Positions 24,381 to 32,858 of a DNA stretch of 39,485 nt are shown piece after piece (within the stretch, counting starts at the first letter, position 1; every line of letters begins with the position of its first letter). The translations under genes were made by a program, and so were the position numbers. This DNA is from JBDTCS01 sp039923455 (GTDB taxonomy: Bacteria; Bacteroidota; Ignavibacteria; Palsa-1295): positions 1-39,485 of the forward strand of contig JBDTCS010000286.1 of the NCBI GenBank assembly GCA_039923455.1, in the 5' to 3' direction. A model generated the notes under the pieces. That model was not told where the DNA came from. It made no database searches and worked only from the letters and a program-made list of their open reading frames with translations.

Positions 24381-25638
24381 GCGCTCAATCGTCTGCGCGC
24401 TCTTTGTGTTAATCGCCGTTGGGAGTTGGAGTAGCATTTCGGGCGCAATGTATAGGCCAGACGGAGGATTTTCTTTCCCTGATCAACTCTTAGTAGCAAC
24501 AAGTAGCGAAGGTATTAGTTGTGGTTCTGTTGACGGAAACCACGAAAAAGAGGGGCTCAACAATATTCATCCTGGCGCGAGTACCACAATTCCGTTGATT
24601 ACGGGCGATGCTTTCCAGAATCACAATCTTGATATTATGAATAACTATTGGGGTGTCGGCATCGACCCTCAACTCCTTTCCGACCCTAATCCAACGTACT
24701 ATCCGGGCTTCCATTACAACGCTACTGCCGCTGCGTCGTCCCTCTCCTCTTCCTCTGAGATCGTGTGTTCGGCTTGGAATTTCACGAAAATGAAGAATGG
24801 CAAGGCATTGCAATCTCAGAGCTTTGACACATGTAGTAACGCTGCTGCGCTTTGCGAACAATGGAGCTCGAACGGCAATTATGATGCAGCGTTTGACACG
24901 ATTCGCTGGGCAATAATACATTGTTATCCCCGAGCCGATCCTGCACAAACTCTTGGTAGCGAATTAGCCGGCTGCGCAGGGCGTGCAAAATTATTGTCGT
25001 CGGAAGCCGGTCGGTTTCAGTATCGGAACTGGCTTTTGGATACTGTATTGTCGTTACGCTCCGATGATGGTTGGTTCTGCTTCGCTGTCGGTGATCTTAC
25101 CGCAACATATTATTATCAGGGTATAGGTATGCCGGCCGCGCTTGCAATTCTGAAATTCCTGATTGACAATCCGCGCTGTGCAGGTTACCGGAATGAATTC
25201 GCATCTCGTTATTCACACGGACGCCAAAGCCAGATTGTTATTTGGCAGGACACGGCAAAGAATGCAGATTTGAAATATTTCGATAGCACACTTCCGAGTT
25301 TGCACATGCTTGGGCTTGATACCTTGCTGCATTATGCATCTGTTGCGCACTATGATTCTCCGGGGCCAGCGATAATTTTGGATGCACGTATCACCTCAAA
25401 TCCATTCAAAGGCGGAACCTCCGTTTCTCTTTCGATTGCTCGCGAGGCCTATCTGCATTTGGAAGTGCTCGATTTGCTTGGCCGCAAGATCGAGGGAGCT
25501 GGCTATGATGGCGTCTTCGAACGCGGCAGTCGAACAATCCCACTCCACCTGACCTCGATCGCCGCAGGCAGCTACTACCTTCGCATCTCAACAGCAAACA
25601 ATGAGTTGCGAACGATGAAGCTCGAGAAACTCGATTGA
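24340..25638 (+). CDS. Secreted protein with T9SS type A sorting domain, unknown function
   Basis: The chosen ATG at 24340 gives 432 aa; 24325 and 24379 are alternatives. A signal peptide (KISRDGGYRLFGMRSIVCALFVLIAVG) is followed by a body of unknown fold rich in Cys (ten or more) and aromatic residues. Examples are FDTCSNAAALCEQWSS, CYPRADPAQTLGSELAGCAG and NPRCAGYRNEF. The last about 80 residues have the pattern of a T9SS C-terminal domain: RITSNPFKGGTSVSLSIA, LHLEVLDLLGRKIEG, then AAGSYYLRISTANNELRTMKLEKLD. It should be exported through Sec, then across the outer membrane by T9SS. Many Cys residues suggest disulphides. No enzyme family was recognised. Confidence 0.75.
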   Translation: MKISRDGGYRLFGMRSIVCALFVLIAVGSWSSISGAMYRPDGGFSFPDQLLVATSSEGISCGSVDGNHEKEGLNNIHPGASTTIPLITGDAFQNHNLDIMNNYWGVGIDPQLLSDPNPTYYPGFHYNATAAASSLSSSSEIVCSAWNFTKMKNGKALQSQSFDTCSNAAALCEQWSSNGNYDAAFDTIRWAIIHCYPRADPAQTLGSELAGCAGRAKLLSSEAGRFQYRNWLLDTVLSLRSDDGWFCFAVGDLTATYYYQGIGMPAALAILKFLIDNPRCAGYRNEFASRYSHGRQSQIVIWQDTAKNADLKYFDSTLPSLHMLGLDTLLHYASVAHYDSPGPAIILDARITSNPFKGGTSVSLSIAREAYLHLEVLDLLGRKIEGAGYDGVFERGSRTIPLHLTSIAAGSYYLRISTANNELRTMKLEKLD

Positions 25639-25713
25639 GTATTTTGCCAAGGAGGAACTGGGCAGGCAACTTGTCTGCCCCGACGCGTCATCTTCCTTGA
25701 TGGTCCCACGGAT

Positions 25714-25866
25714 ATTTTTATGGCATTGGTGTAACAGATTCCAGATTGCGGGATTGCTATATCCAGGAATTCGACCTAATGCGTTACGGTTAGATGATTG
25801 GGTAATTAGACGTTTCTCGTTGTCCCTCAAAATCTCTCGTAATATGGGCTTTAGGCTTTCTGAAAA
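25714..25866 (+). repeat. Leader repeat, copy B (imperfect, shared with 24231-24380)
   Basis: Second copy of the about 150-bp leader block described for 24231-24380. It begins in the spacer after the first T9SS gene and runs into the signal-peptide region of the second. An ATG at 25697 opens a longer frame through it, but the matching region of copy A has no start codon, so this part is more likely leader than coding. Confidence 0.75.
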
Positions 25867-28384
25867 AATCTCAATAGCGGCAACAGCAGTCTGCACTCTC
25901 CTGCTGACTATTTTATCTATTGTCGGACAATCGGCCCACGCTCAAGCTCCGGTTGGAATTCAGTGGCAGAAGACGATCGGTTCAGACTATGATGATCAGG
26001 CATCTTGCGTCGCTATTACCTCCGATGGCGGTTTCGCCGTTGGTGGCTGGAGCAGCAATTCCGGCGCAGTGTATAAGCTTGACGCACAAGGTAACGTTGT
26101 GTGGCCTGGTGGAACAGGTCTTGGACACGCACAGGCGATCGTCAAGACCGATGATGGTGGCGTTGCAGTGCTGGGCTACATTATCACTACCTCCACAAAG
26201 GAAGATATTTCCATAACCAAGTTTGACAAAGACGGGCTGTTCAGATGGCAAAATAGTTACGGTGGCACCGGTTCCGATTTCGGTTTTGGTATCACGGCTA
26301 CAAGTGATGGGGGCTTTGCAGTAGTCGGCACTACGTGGTCGGGTGATGGTAATGTGACACACAATCATGGTTTGAGCGATGTCTGGGTTTTGAAATTGAA
26401 TAGCGCGGGCGCTCTCGAATGGCAGCAAACCTATGGCGGTTCGGTCGAAGATCGCGGCTTCTCGATCGCGCAGACTCGCGATGGCGGATACGTAGTTGCC
26501 GGAGCAACTGCATCTCGCGATGGTGATGTGTCGGGGTATCACGCGAATCTTGATGCATGGGTAATCAAGCTAACTTCGAATGGTACATTACAGTGGCAAT
26601 CCACACTCGGCGGCTCGAATGACGATGCGTTTACCTCAATTATTCAGTGCTCCGATAGTGGATATATTGCTGCCGGTTACACCGAATCGAACGATGGTGA
26701 TGTGCACGGTTCGCATGGCACGCTGACTCGCGATGCTTGGGTAGTGCGACTCACGGCTGCGGGTTCGATAATCTGGCAGCGCCCCTACGGTGGCACATTG
26801 AATGAATCGGCGGCCGCGATTATCGAGACGTTTGATGGCGGATATGTTTTTGCCGGTGCCGCAGTCTCAAAAGATGGTGATGTTGTCGGAGCGCATGGTT
26901 CGAGCGCCGATGATTGGATCGTGAAGATTACAAAAGCCGGAGCGATTGCATGGCAAAAGTGTTTCGGCGGTTCGAGATTCGATGAAGCGAATGCGATTGC
27001 GCAGACACCCGAAGGCGGATTTATCATGGCGGGAATAAGTTATTCCAACGATGGAGACGTGCCCGAAGGCGAAGCAGGAATTAATCCTGGTCTCTATCCC
27101 GATTTTTGGATTGTAAAGCTCGGCCCAACTCGCGGAGTTGCTTATACCTCGAAGGCATTTGCCACTTCGATCTGCGATTCCGCCGAGCAGACAGTGATGT
27201 TGCACAACACCTCGACCTCGACGCTCATCCTTGATTCGCTTCAAGCCGGCGTGCCCTTCTCGCTTGGGAATAATATATTTCCAGCTCCAATCGCTGCCGG
27301 TGATAGCTTAGCGATAATGCTACGATTCAAGCCGCGAAGCATTGGAGCAGATTCAGGAATGCTATCAATTTTTTCTCGAATCGGTAACGCCAGTTTTGAC
27401 ACAACGCTCACATTTTTCGGTACAGCAATCACCGGCGAACCAAAGCTCGCGCTTTCTCAGCCTCGTGTCGATTATGCTGATACGTGGCTCTGTACGAAAA
27501 AAGTAGATACGTTGCTGATCAAGAACTCCGGATGCGATCCGCTTGCGCTCTCTGCATCGCTGCAAGATCCATCACTCGGTTTTCAGTTGCGTTATAAGCT
27601 GGGTTCGATCTCAAAGCTTCAGGAGATATTGCCGGGTGCGGCACTCGATACGCTCTTCGTGATCTTCGAGCCGAATGCAGCGGGATACGTCTATACCAAC
27701 TTACACTTCTCGACACAGAACGGAGATTCGGATTTGCTCCTCACAGGACACGGACTTTTCAGCACCGCATTTCTTGAGCTCGAAGCCCCGAGATTTTCGA
27801 GCACGATTTGTGACTCTGTTGAAGCAACGTTGCAGGTAGTAAATACTTCCTGCTCTGCGCTGATTCTTAGTTCTGTGAGTATTGACCCACCCTTCCGAAT
27901 TCTGAATTCAGGAATTCCTACAACGCTCGAGAGTGCTGAGCAAACATGGGTGAAGGTTCGCTATAGGCCGACTGTTGCAGCGAGTATCGTCGTGCCGCTG
28001 AACATTCATGCGATGCGCGGACCAATCAAATCCGATACCTCGATTCAGCTTGTTGCAGATGCCCGGGAGTGTGGCACCGGTGCCGTGCATGATCAGCCGA
28101 AGGCTCCCGTTGCAGCGCAAATACTCATTGAAAGTATCTCTCCGAATCCAACACGTTCGAGCGTCACGCTTAGTTTGCTGATGCCCCGAACGTACAAGCA
28201 AGACGCAGTGCTCGAAGTGTGTGATGCGCTTGGAAGAATACTCGACAGCCGAAAGCTACAATTCAATGATCGCTCGACTCGTCAGCATGTCACGCTGAAT
28301 CTCGAAGGGAGCGCGGGAGTTAGATTTTTGAGAGTTGTTAGTGGAAGCGGCGTGAGTACTGCACGCGTTGTGCTCGATAAGTAA
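25844..28384 (+). CDS. Secreted T9SS protein: seven-bladed propeller plus three choice-of-anchor D domains
   Basis: From ATG 25844 the product is 846 aa; the longer frame from 25697 gives 895. The signal peptide ends near HAQ|A. The first half contains seven recurring segments of about 55-60 residues that open with WQxxYGG and contain DGGYVVAG and a (S/N)DGDV turn; these predict a seven-bladed beta-propeller. Three ASH/choice-of-anchor D modules follow, each beginning near an invariant-looking Cys (SICDSAEQTVMLHNTS, WLCTKKVDTLLIKNSGC, TICDSVEATLQVVNTSC). The C-terminal 80 residues form a T9SS type A sorting domain (ISPNPTRSSVTLSLLM, then AVLEVCDALGRILDSR). It is probably cell-surface anchored or secreted; the ligand is unknown. 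It converges on dusB with a 9-bp gap. Confidence 0.85.
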   Translation: MGFRLSEKISIAATAVCTLLLTILSIVGQSAHAQAPVGIQWQKTIGSDYDDQASCVAITSDGGFAVGGWSSNSGAVYKLDAQGNVVWPGGTGLGHAQAIVKTDDGGVAVLGYIITTSTKEDISITKFDKDGLFRWQNSYGGTGSDFGFGITATSDGGFAVVGTTWSGDGNVTHNHGLSDVWVLKLNSAGALEWQQTYGGSVEDRGFSIAQTRDGGYVVAGATASRDGDVSGYHANLDAWVIKLTSNGTLQWQSTLGGSNDDAFTSIIQCSDSGYIAAGYTESNDGDVHGSHGTLTRDAWVVRLTAAGSIIWQRPYGGTLNESAAAIIETFDGGYVFAGAAVSKDGDVVGAHGSSADDWIVKITKAGAIAWQKCFGGSRFDEANAIAQTPEGGFIMAGISYSNDGDVPEGEAGINPGLYPDFWIVKLGPTRGVAYTSKAFATSICDSAEQTVMLHNTSTSTLILDSLQAGVPFSLGNNIFPAPIAAGDSLAIMLRFKPRSIGADSGMLSIFSRIGNASFDTTLTFFGTAITGEPKLALSQPRVDYADTWLCTKKVDTLLIKNSGCDPLALSASLQDPSLGFQLRYKLGSISKLQEILPGAALDTLFVIFEPNAAGYVYTNLHFSTQNGDSDLLLTGHGLFSTAFLELEAPRFSSTICDSVEATLQVVNTSCSALILSSVSIDPPFRILNSGIPTTLESAEQTWVKVRYRPTVAASIVVPLNIHAMRGPIKSDTSIQLVADARECGTGAVHDQPKAPVAAQILIESISPNPTRSSVTLSLLMPRTYKQDAVLEVCDALGRILDSRKLQFNDRSTRQHVTLNLEGSAGVRFLRVVSGSGVSTARVVLDK

Positions 28385-28393
28385 AACCGCTTT

Positions 28394-29434
28394 TTAGGCC
28401 GCTGCTTCCAAATGCATGCGGCTCACTTCGTTCAACGCTTCCGCGATTGCAAATCGATTTTCTAAGAATCTATCGAGCACCTCGATCGCCGATTCAAGCG
28501 TCAACTGTTGCATCAGTTCTGCGCGCACTTTTGCAATGCCGGGGAGTCCCTTCAGATATCCGGTGTAGTGCTTGCGGAATTCGAAGATCGCTTTGCGCTC
28601 GCCCTTGACTTGGGTTGAGTGCGAAAGATGTCGCTTGCAAATCATGACGCGTTCTTCGAATGTTGGCTCGTCGTAGCGACCGGTGTTTAGATAATCTTTT
28701 ATCTGCTTAAAGATGAATGGATTTGCGATCGCAGCTCGCGCGACCATCACGCCATCACAACCCGTCTCTTCAAAAGCTCGAAGCGCATCTTCCGGAGTGC
28801 GAACATCACCATTGAGAAATAGCGGAATGGAGATAGTCTTTTTGATTTTTGGAATCCAACTCCAATCGGCTTGACCGGAATGTCCTTGATCACGCGTGCG
28901 ACAATGAATCGTGAGTGCCTTCGCTCCGGCCTGCTCGAGCATTGGAGCGATGTTAAGTATATTAATCGACTCACGATCCCAACCAAGACGCGTTTTTACT
29001 GTAACCGGAATCTTGACCGCATCAACGGTTGCGCGAACCATCGCTTCCATTCGAGTCGGATCCTTGAGCAAACCAGCACCGGCACCTTTGCCTGCAACAT
29101 TCTTCACCCAGCATCCGCAATTGATATCGAGGAAATCGGGTCCGGCTGATTCGGAAACTTGCGCAGCTTCGCGCATCACCCCTGGGTCGCCGCCAAATAT
29201 TTGTATCGCAACCGGCCGCTCTGCTTCGAGCATAACCATTTTGCGCATCGACTTCGCAGCGGCTCGAATGATCGCTTCACTCGAAATAAATTCTGTGTAC
29301 ACGGCATCAGCGCCAAGCTCACGGGCGATCACACGAAACGAAACGTCCGTCACATCTTCCATCGGGGCGAGCAAGACTGCTCTATCCGGTAAGACGATCG
29401 ACTTGGTATCTTGCTCTGAGCCTATTCTTATCAA
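28394..29434 (-). CDS. dusB: tRNA-dihydrouridine synthase, DusB-like
   Basis: The 346-aa flavoenzyme reduces uridines in tRNA D-loops using NADPH and FMN. The TIM-barrel landmarks are LLAPMEDVTDVSFR (first strand), TEFISSEAI, AIQIFGGDP, DINCGCWVKNVAGKGAGAGLL (active site, Cys108), VKTRLGW, LTIHCRTRDQGHSGQADW and PLFLNGDVRTPEDALRAFEETGCDGVMVARAA. The usual Gly-Cys-Pro at the active site is Gly-Cys-Trp here, with Cys retained. The start is TTG at 29434. An in-frame stop lies three codons upstream, and the first ATG falls inside the barrel core (residue 25), so TTG is forced unless an unusual codon is used. A 16-bp tandem repeat lies 7 bp upstream. The zinc-ribbon gene precedes it. Confidence 0.93.
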   Translation of the reverse strand: MIRIGSEQDTKSIVLPDRAVLLAPMEDVTDVSFRVIARELGADAVYTEFISSEAIIRAAAKSMRKMVMLEAERPVAIQIFGGDPGVMREAAQVSESAGPDFLDINCGCWVKNVAGKGAGAGLLKDPTRMEAMVRATVDAVKIPVTVKTRLGWDRESINILNIAPMLEQAGAKALTIHCRTRDQGHSGQADWSWIPKIKKTISIPLFLNGDVRTPEDALRAFEETGCDGVMVARAAIANPFIFKQIKDYLNTGRYDEPTFEERVMICKRHLSHSTQVKGERKAIFEFRKHYTGYLKGLPGIAKVRAELMQQLTLESAIEVLDRFLENRFAIAEALNEVSRMHLEAAA

Positions 29435-29440
29435 GCGCTT

Positions 29441-29488
29441 TTACAGTTTCTAATTCTTACAGTTTCTAATTCTTACAGTTTCTAATTT
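29441..29488. repeat. Three tandem copies of a 16-bp repeat upstream of dusB
   Basis: Units TTACAGTTTCTAATTC at 29441-29456 and 29457-29472 are identical; the third (29473-29488) differs at the last base. They fill the 62-bp spacer between the zinc-ribbon stop (29497) and the dusB TTG (29434), so change in copy number would alter the translation-initiation region or leader of dusB. Confidence 0.95.
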
Positions 29489-29496
29489 TACTGTTA

Positions 29497-29835
29497 CTAA
29501 TACTGAATATTTTTCGCACGATCGGCAGTGCTGCTTTCCGGTGTTGGCAGAATCTTCGTTTCGGACTGCGAGGAAACGGATGCCTCGTCTAATTTATGAT
29601 TGTAATCGCGCACGAGATCATTGATGCATGAGCCACAGAAATAATTTTCGAATCCGGCCATCTTCTCGCGAACAACTAACTCGGAATACGGATACGGCTT
29701 TCTGCAGAGATGGCAAAGTGCGCCATCTATCACTTTGGATTCAGGCTTGGTCTCCTGCCCCACCAAATTCTTATAGCCCCACCAAATAAAATAGGCGACC
29801 GCTGTAAGAATTGAAAAACCGATTATGAACTTCAT
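29497..29835 (-). CDS. Small membrane-anchored zinc-ribbon protein
   Basis: The ATG at 29835 gives 112 aa; a TTG at 29880 would add 15 residues without clear character. Residues 1-20 form one membrane helix (FIIGFSILTAVAYFIWWG). A soluble part follows with two Cys pairs, CHLC and CGSC, separated by 28 residues, which suggests a zinc ribbon. A Ser/Glu/Thr-rich tail follows and looks disordered. I do not recognise a family. It sits 68 bp after hpnD and 62 bp before dusB on the minus strand. The ribbon should be on one face of the inner membrane (probably cytoplasmic, by the Cys content, an inference). Function is not clear. Confidence 0.7.
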   Translation of the reverse strand: MKFIIGFSILTAVAYFIWWGYKNLVGQETKPESKVIDGALCHLCRKPYPYSELVVREKMAGFENYFCGSCINDLVRDYNHKLDEASVSSQSETKILPTPESSTADRAKNIQY

Positions 29836-29903
29836 AGGAAGGTCAAACAACTTCTGGCCATTGTGGATTCCAATAGTCAAATATCGCCTGAAACGGGCGA
29901 TTT

Positions 29904-30803
29904 TTAACGCTGCTTGCGTCCGAGGAGATTGCTATTAAGCCAAAAACGAGCGACGATCAGAAGCTTGTGTGGCGTTGAGACTGTGATGCGCTTCTCGAAT
30001 ACATCGAATTCTGAGAGCTCGATCTTACGCAGAAGACGGAAATAAATCGCATCCATGATCTCTGCGGCAAAGAGTGTGAAGCGTTCGTCTTTTGCGAGAT
30101 GCGTGCGAGCCTTCTGATAAAAGAATCTTGCTCGCGCCGTCTCAAACTTCATTAGCTCCGTGAACTGCCACGTGTATTTGCCGGCAAGGAGCTCGGATTC
30201 GCTATAACCGAAACGGCGTAAATCCTCTTGGGGCAAGTAGATACGGCCTTTTTGCGCGTCTTGCTGGACGTCGCGAATGATATTTGTGAGCTGAAGAGCA
30301 ATACCGAGATCGACGGCATATTCCTTCGTCTCTTCATACCGATAACCAAAAATTTCGATGCAGATCAAGCCGACGATACTTGCAACTGCGTAGCAATAAT
30401 CTCGCAGATCATCGAACGACTCATAGCGATTTCGAACGAGATCCATCTCGACGCCATCAATAAGCGTGAGAAAATATTGCTTGGGTATCTTAAAGCGAGC
30501 GATGACCTTGTGCAGCGCCTTGAGGATTGGGTGCGAACTTGTGCCGTCGTAGCACTTCTCTACTTCATTGCGCCACCAAGCGAGGCGAATGCGTTTTTTT
30601 GCGAGAGCGACATCCTCACCGGGACCAAAGCCTGCGCCCTCTATATCGACTTCCGGAATCGGGAGATCTTCGTCTACAAGATCATCCGTGTATCTACAAA
30701 ACGCATACACGCAATGCATCGCATCTCTCTCATCTCTTGGTAAGAGTGAGAAGGAATAGAGGAAATTACTTTTTTCCCGCGCTGCTGTTTTTACGCCTGG
30801 CAT
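29904..30803 (-). CDS. hpnD: Squalene/phytoene synthase family protein, HpnD-like
   Basis: The 299-aa protein has the trans-isoprenyl diphosphate synthase fold with both Mg-binding Asp motifs: RYTDDLVDED (D40, D41, D44) and NIIRDVQQDAQKGRIYLP (D178, D182). HpnD works after HpnC: it converts (1R,2R,3R)-presqualene diphosphate, made from two farnesyl diphosphates, to hydroxysqualene diphosphate or the reverse order depending on the naming; HpnC and HpnD act in succession before HpnE reduces the product to squalene. A CrtB role cannot be fully excluded, but its hpnC neighbour (upstream, 87 bp) favours the squalene branch. ATG at 30803. HpnE and a squalene-hopene cyclase are not in the window. 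Confidence 0.88.
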   Translation of the reverse strand: MPGVKTAAREKSNFLYSFSLLPRDERDAMHCVYAFCRYTDDLVDEDLPIPEVDIEGAGFGPGEDVALAKKRIRLAWWRNEVEKCYDGTSSHPILKALHKVIARFKIPKQYFLTLIDGVEMDLVRNRYESFDDLRDYCYAVASIVGLICIEIFGYRYEETKEYAVDLGIALQLTNIIRDVQQDAQKGRIYLPQEDLRRFGYSESELLAGKYTWQFTELMKFETARARFFYQKARTHLAKDERFTLFAAEIMDAIYFRLLRKIELSEFDVFEKRITVSTPHKLLIVARFWLNSNLLGRKQR

Positions 30804-30890
30804 TACTAATATATAGGTCGATCGCTAATTATTCTAACTGTTAAGGGCATAGGCCCTCTGTTGGTAACACCGGAATGGACGAAAAGTGAC

Positions 30891-31772
30891 TCAAAAAACA
30901 GACTTTATTAGTACCCAAATTCTCTCACTCTTGTTCAGGGTAGGACGCTGCGTAATAGTGTCGTAGCCCAAGTGCTCAATCTTCTGAAGCAATAATCTTG
31001 CGCCAAATATAACTGCTCGAAGTTCGAAACGGAGCCGCCCCTTCACCGATTCAGGAAGACTTGCTCCCTTATCGAGGAGCGTTTTTACCCGATTGGCCTG
31101 AATTCGCGCAATTTTCTTAAACCGGTCTGAATCAGTTAGGAGCGTTTTGAAATTTAGATTGTCCGCAGTGACGCCGTAATATAGATCTTCCAATGGGAAA
31201 TAGCAGCGCCCATTTTCCAAATCCTCCCGCGCATCTTGAATGAAGTTTAGCAGTTGGAGTGCGGTGCAGATCGCGTCCGACTGTGCTATTCGCTCGGCAT
31301 CTTCATACGCAAAGAGCGCTAAGACCAACCGACCTACAGGATTCGCCGACCGAGCGGTATACCAATAAAGGTCTTTTTCGGTACTGAAGCGAACATCCCC
31401 TGTTGCGTCGAAGGTGAATGCATCGAGCAGCCTATCGAACGGCTCCAAGGCAAGATCAAATTGCCGAATCGTAAATTGAAGCGCTTGAAATATAGGGTGC
31501 GTTGGCACTTCACCTGAAAAAAGCGAATGCAGTTGGTCGCGCCAATCCGTCAACATTGCGAGGCGTTCGCTGCCTGTTCGATGCGGCATATCAGCGAAAT
31601 CGTCGGCCGTTCGCATGAAAGCATACATCGAAAAAAAATGCGGCCTTAGCTTTTTGGGCAGCAGCACGGATCCGACTGGGAAATTTTCATAGTGGCCTAG
31701 CGCCATATTGCGGCATTCATCGAACGCTGCTTGAAGCGAGGCTGGGATCTTACTGATGCTGGGTTGTCTCAC
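30891..31772 (-). CDS. hpnC: Squalene synthase HpnC-like
   Basis: From the GTG at 31772 the protein is 293 aa; a TTG at 31871 would add 33 residues that look uncharacteristic, so GTG is preferred with moderate certainty. It carries GHYENFPVGSVLLPKKLRPHFFSMYAFMRTADDFAD with the first Asp motif (D57, D58, D61), the conserved DLYWYTARSANPVGRLVL, and the second Asp motif NFIQDAREDLENGRCYFP (D180, D184). It belongs to the trans-isoprenyl diphosphate synthases and, with HpnD, handles farnesyl diphosphate to squalene intermediates. It lies 87 bp before hpnD on the same strand. Its promoter faces the divergent cupredoxin gene. Confidence 0.88.
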   Translation of the reverse strand: MRQPSISKIPASLQAAFDECRNMALGHYENFPVGSVLLPKKLRPHFFSMYAFMRTADDFADMPHRTGSERLAMLTDWRDQLHSLFSGEVPTHPIFQALQFTIRQFDLALEPFDRLLDAFTFDATGDVRFSTEKDLYWYTARSANPVGRLVLALFAYEDAERIAQSDAICTALQLLNFIQDAREDLENGRCYFPLEDLYYGVTADNLNFKTLLTDSDRFKKIARIQANRVKTLLDKGASLPESVKGRLRFELRAVIFGARLLLQKIEHLGYDTITQRPTLNKSERIWVLIKSVF

Positions 31773-31992
31773 ACTTGCCGAACGTCTTGACAGAGCACAA
31801 TATCCCCTTATCACCACAAAATCCCAACTTTCCTGCGTGAGCACTAAAAAACTTCGTATCTTTGTATCCAAATTGTAGTGGTGGTGACGAGATCGCTTGC
31901 TTGTTTTCGGACAGGCAGTCTATTGTAGTAGTTCGATCTTGCTCTAGCCGACCAAAGTTCGCAATTTGTGGATCAATCATTATTTCGACAAC

Positions 31993-32814
31993 ATGACGAA
32001 ATCATTTAGTTTTCATAAGCTCGGTTTATTTCTTTCTCTCTTGATGGTTGTTGGCCTCGTAAGCTGCGGTGGCAAGAAGAGTGACGAAGATAGCGATGGT
32101 GATGGTGATAAGGGCGCAGCCGCAACAACTGGCGCAGCGGCCACTGTTGATATGGCAAATGGCGCAACGATCAACGGCACAGTGAAGGTTGACGGCGCAA
32201 CGCCGGCAGTTAAGTCTGTGAAGATGGATGCTGATCCTGCTTGCAAGGCAGCTCACTCCACACCAGTTGACGACAATCATTGGATCGTGAAGGACGGCGC
32301 AGTTTCTGACGCCTTTGTTTACATCAAAGACGGTCTCAACGGCAAGGTTTACGCCGCACCTGCAACGGCAGTGAAGCTTGAGCAAAAGGGTTGCGAGTAC
32401 ACTCCACACGTATTTGGTGTGATGGTTGGACAGACGCTTCAGATCGTCAACGACGATGCGACACTTCACAATGTGCACGCGCACGGCGAGAAAAACGACC
32501 AGTTCAACATGGGTCAGCCACAAGGTACCCCAGCAAAAGAAATTAAGTTGGACAAGATGGAAGTTATGGTACCGATCAAGTGTGACGTACACGGCTGGAT
32601 GAACTCCTTCGCAGGTGTACTTCCCCATCCTTTCTTCTCTGTTACTGATGCAAGTGGGAAGTATGAGATCAAGGGCGTACCTGCCGGCGATTATACGATC
32701 GAAGCTTGGCACGAGACGACCAAGATGGACGGCAAGGGTGTAACCAGCGACCAAAAGGTTACTGTTGCTGCGAAGGATACCAAGACGGTTGACTTCACGT
32801 TGAAGGCAGAGTAA
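31993..32814 (+). CDS. Cupredoxin-fold lipoprotein, plastocyanin-like
   Basis: With the ATG at 31993 the 273-aa product begins with a lipoprotein signal ending LVSC (Cys25), followed by an acidic then Ala/Thr-rich linker. Residues 130-215 look like a type 1 copper site: H159 (TLHNVHAH) and C197, H200 and M203 (IKCDVHGWMNS). The C-terminal part (FFSVTDASGKYEIKGVPAGDYTIEAWHET) is a carboxypeptidase regulatory-like (CarbopepD_reg) beta module, common as a partner domain. It would sit on the outer or inner membrane facing the periplasm. It is directly before the cox operon (194 bp gap, with terminator) and could be a copper electron carrier (inference). Confidence 0.85.
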   Translation: MTKSFSFHKLGLFLSLLMVVGLVSCGGKKSDEDSDGDGDKGAAATTGAAATVDMANGATINGTVKVDGATPAVKSVKMDADPACKAAHSTPVDDNHWIVKDGAVSDAFVYIKDGLNGKVYAAPATAVKLEQKGCEYTPHVFGVMVGQTLQIVNDDATLHNVHAHGEKNDQFNMGQPQGTPAKEIKLDKMEVMVPIKCDVHGWMNSFAGVLPHPFFSVTDASGKYEIKGVPAGDYTIEAWHETTKMDGKGVTSDQKVTVAAKDTKTVDFTLKAE

Positions 32815-32826
32815 TTAGTACTTTTT

Positions 32827-32858
32827 TACTGCTCCATCGCCTCGGTGCTGGAGCAGTA
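32827..32858 (+). terminator. Intrinsic terminator after the cupredoxin gene
   Basis: A perfect 10-bp stem (32827-32836 with 32849-32858) around a 12-nt loop is followed by a T-rich tract (ATGTTTTGTTTG), 12 bp after the cupredoxin stop. It separates that gene from the cox operon. Confidence 0.85.

Noticed and set aside
25697..25843. Longer start of the propeller protein at ATG 25697
   Set aside because: The matching region in the sister leader has no start codon, and the extension is not a signal peptide; ATG 25844 gives a clean one.
29441..29488. CRISPR array from the 16-bp repeats
   Set aside because: The units are directly adjacent with no spacers and no cas genes are near. It is a plain tandem repeat.
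31773..31871. Longer hpnC start at TTG 31871
   Set aside because: The extra 33 residues do not look like the family N-terminus and contain hydrophobic and Cys residues out of place. The GTG at 31772 is preferred, though not proven.
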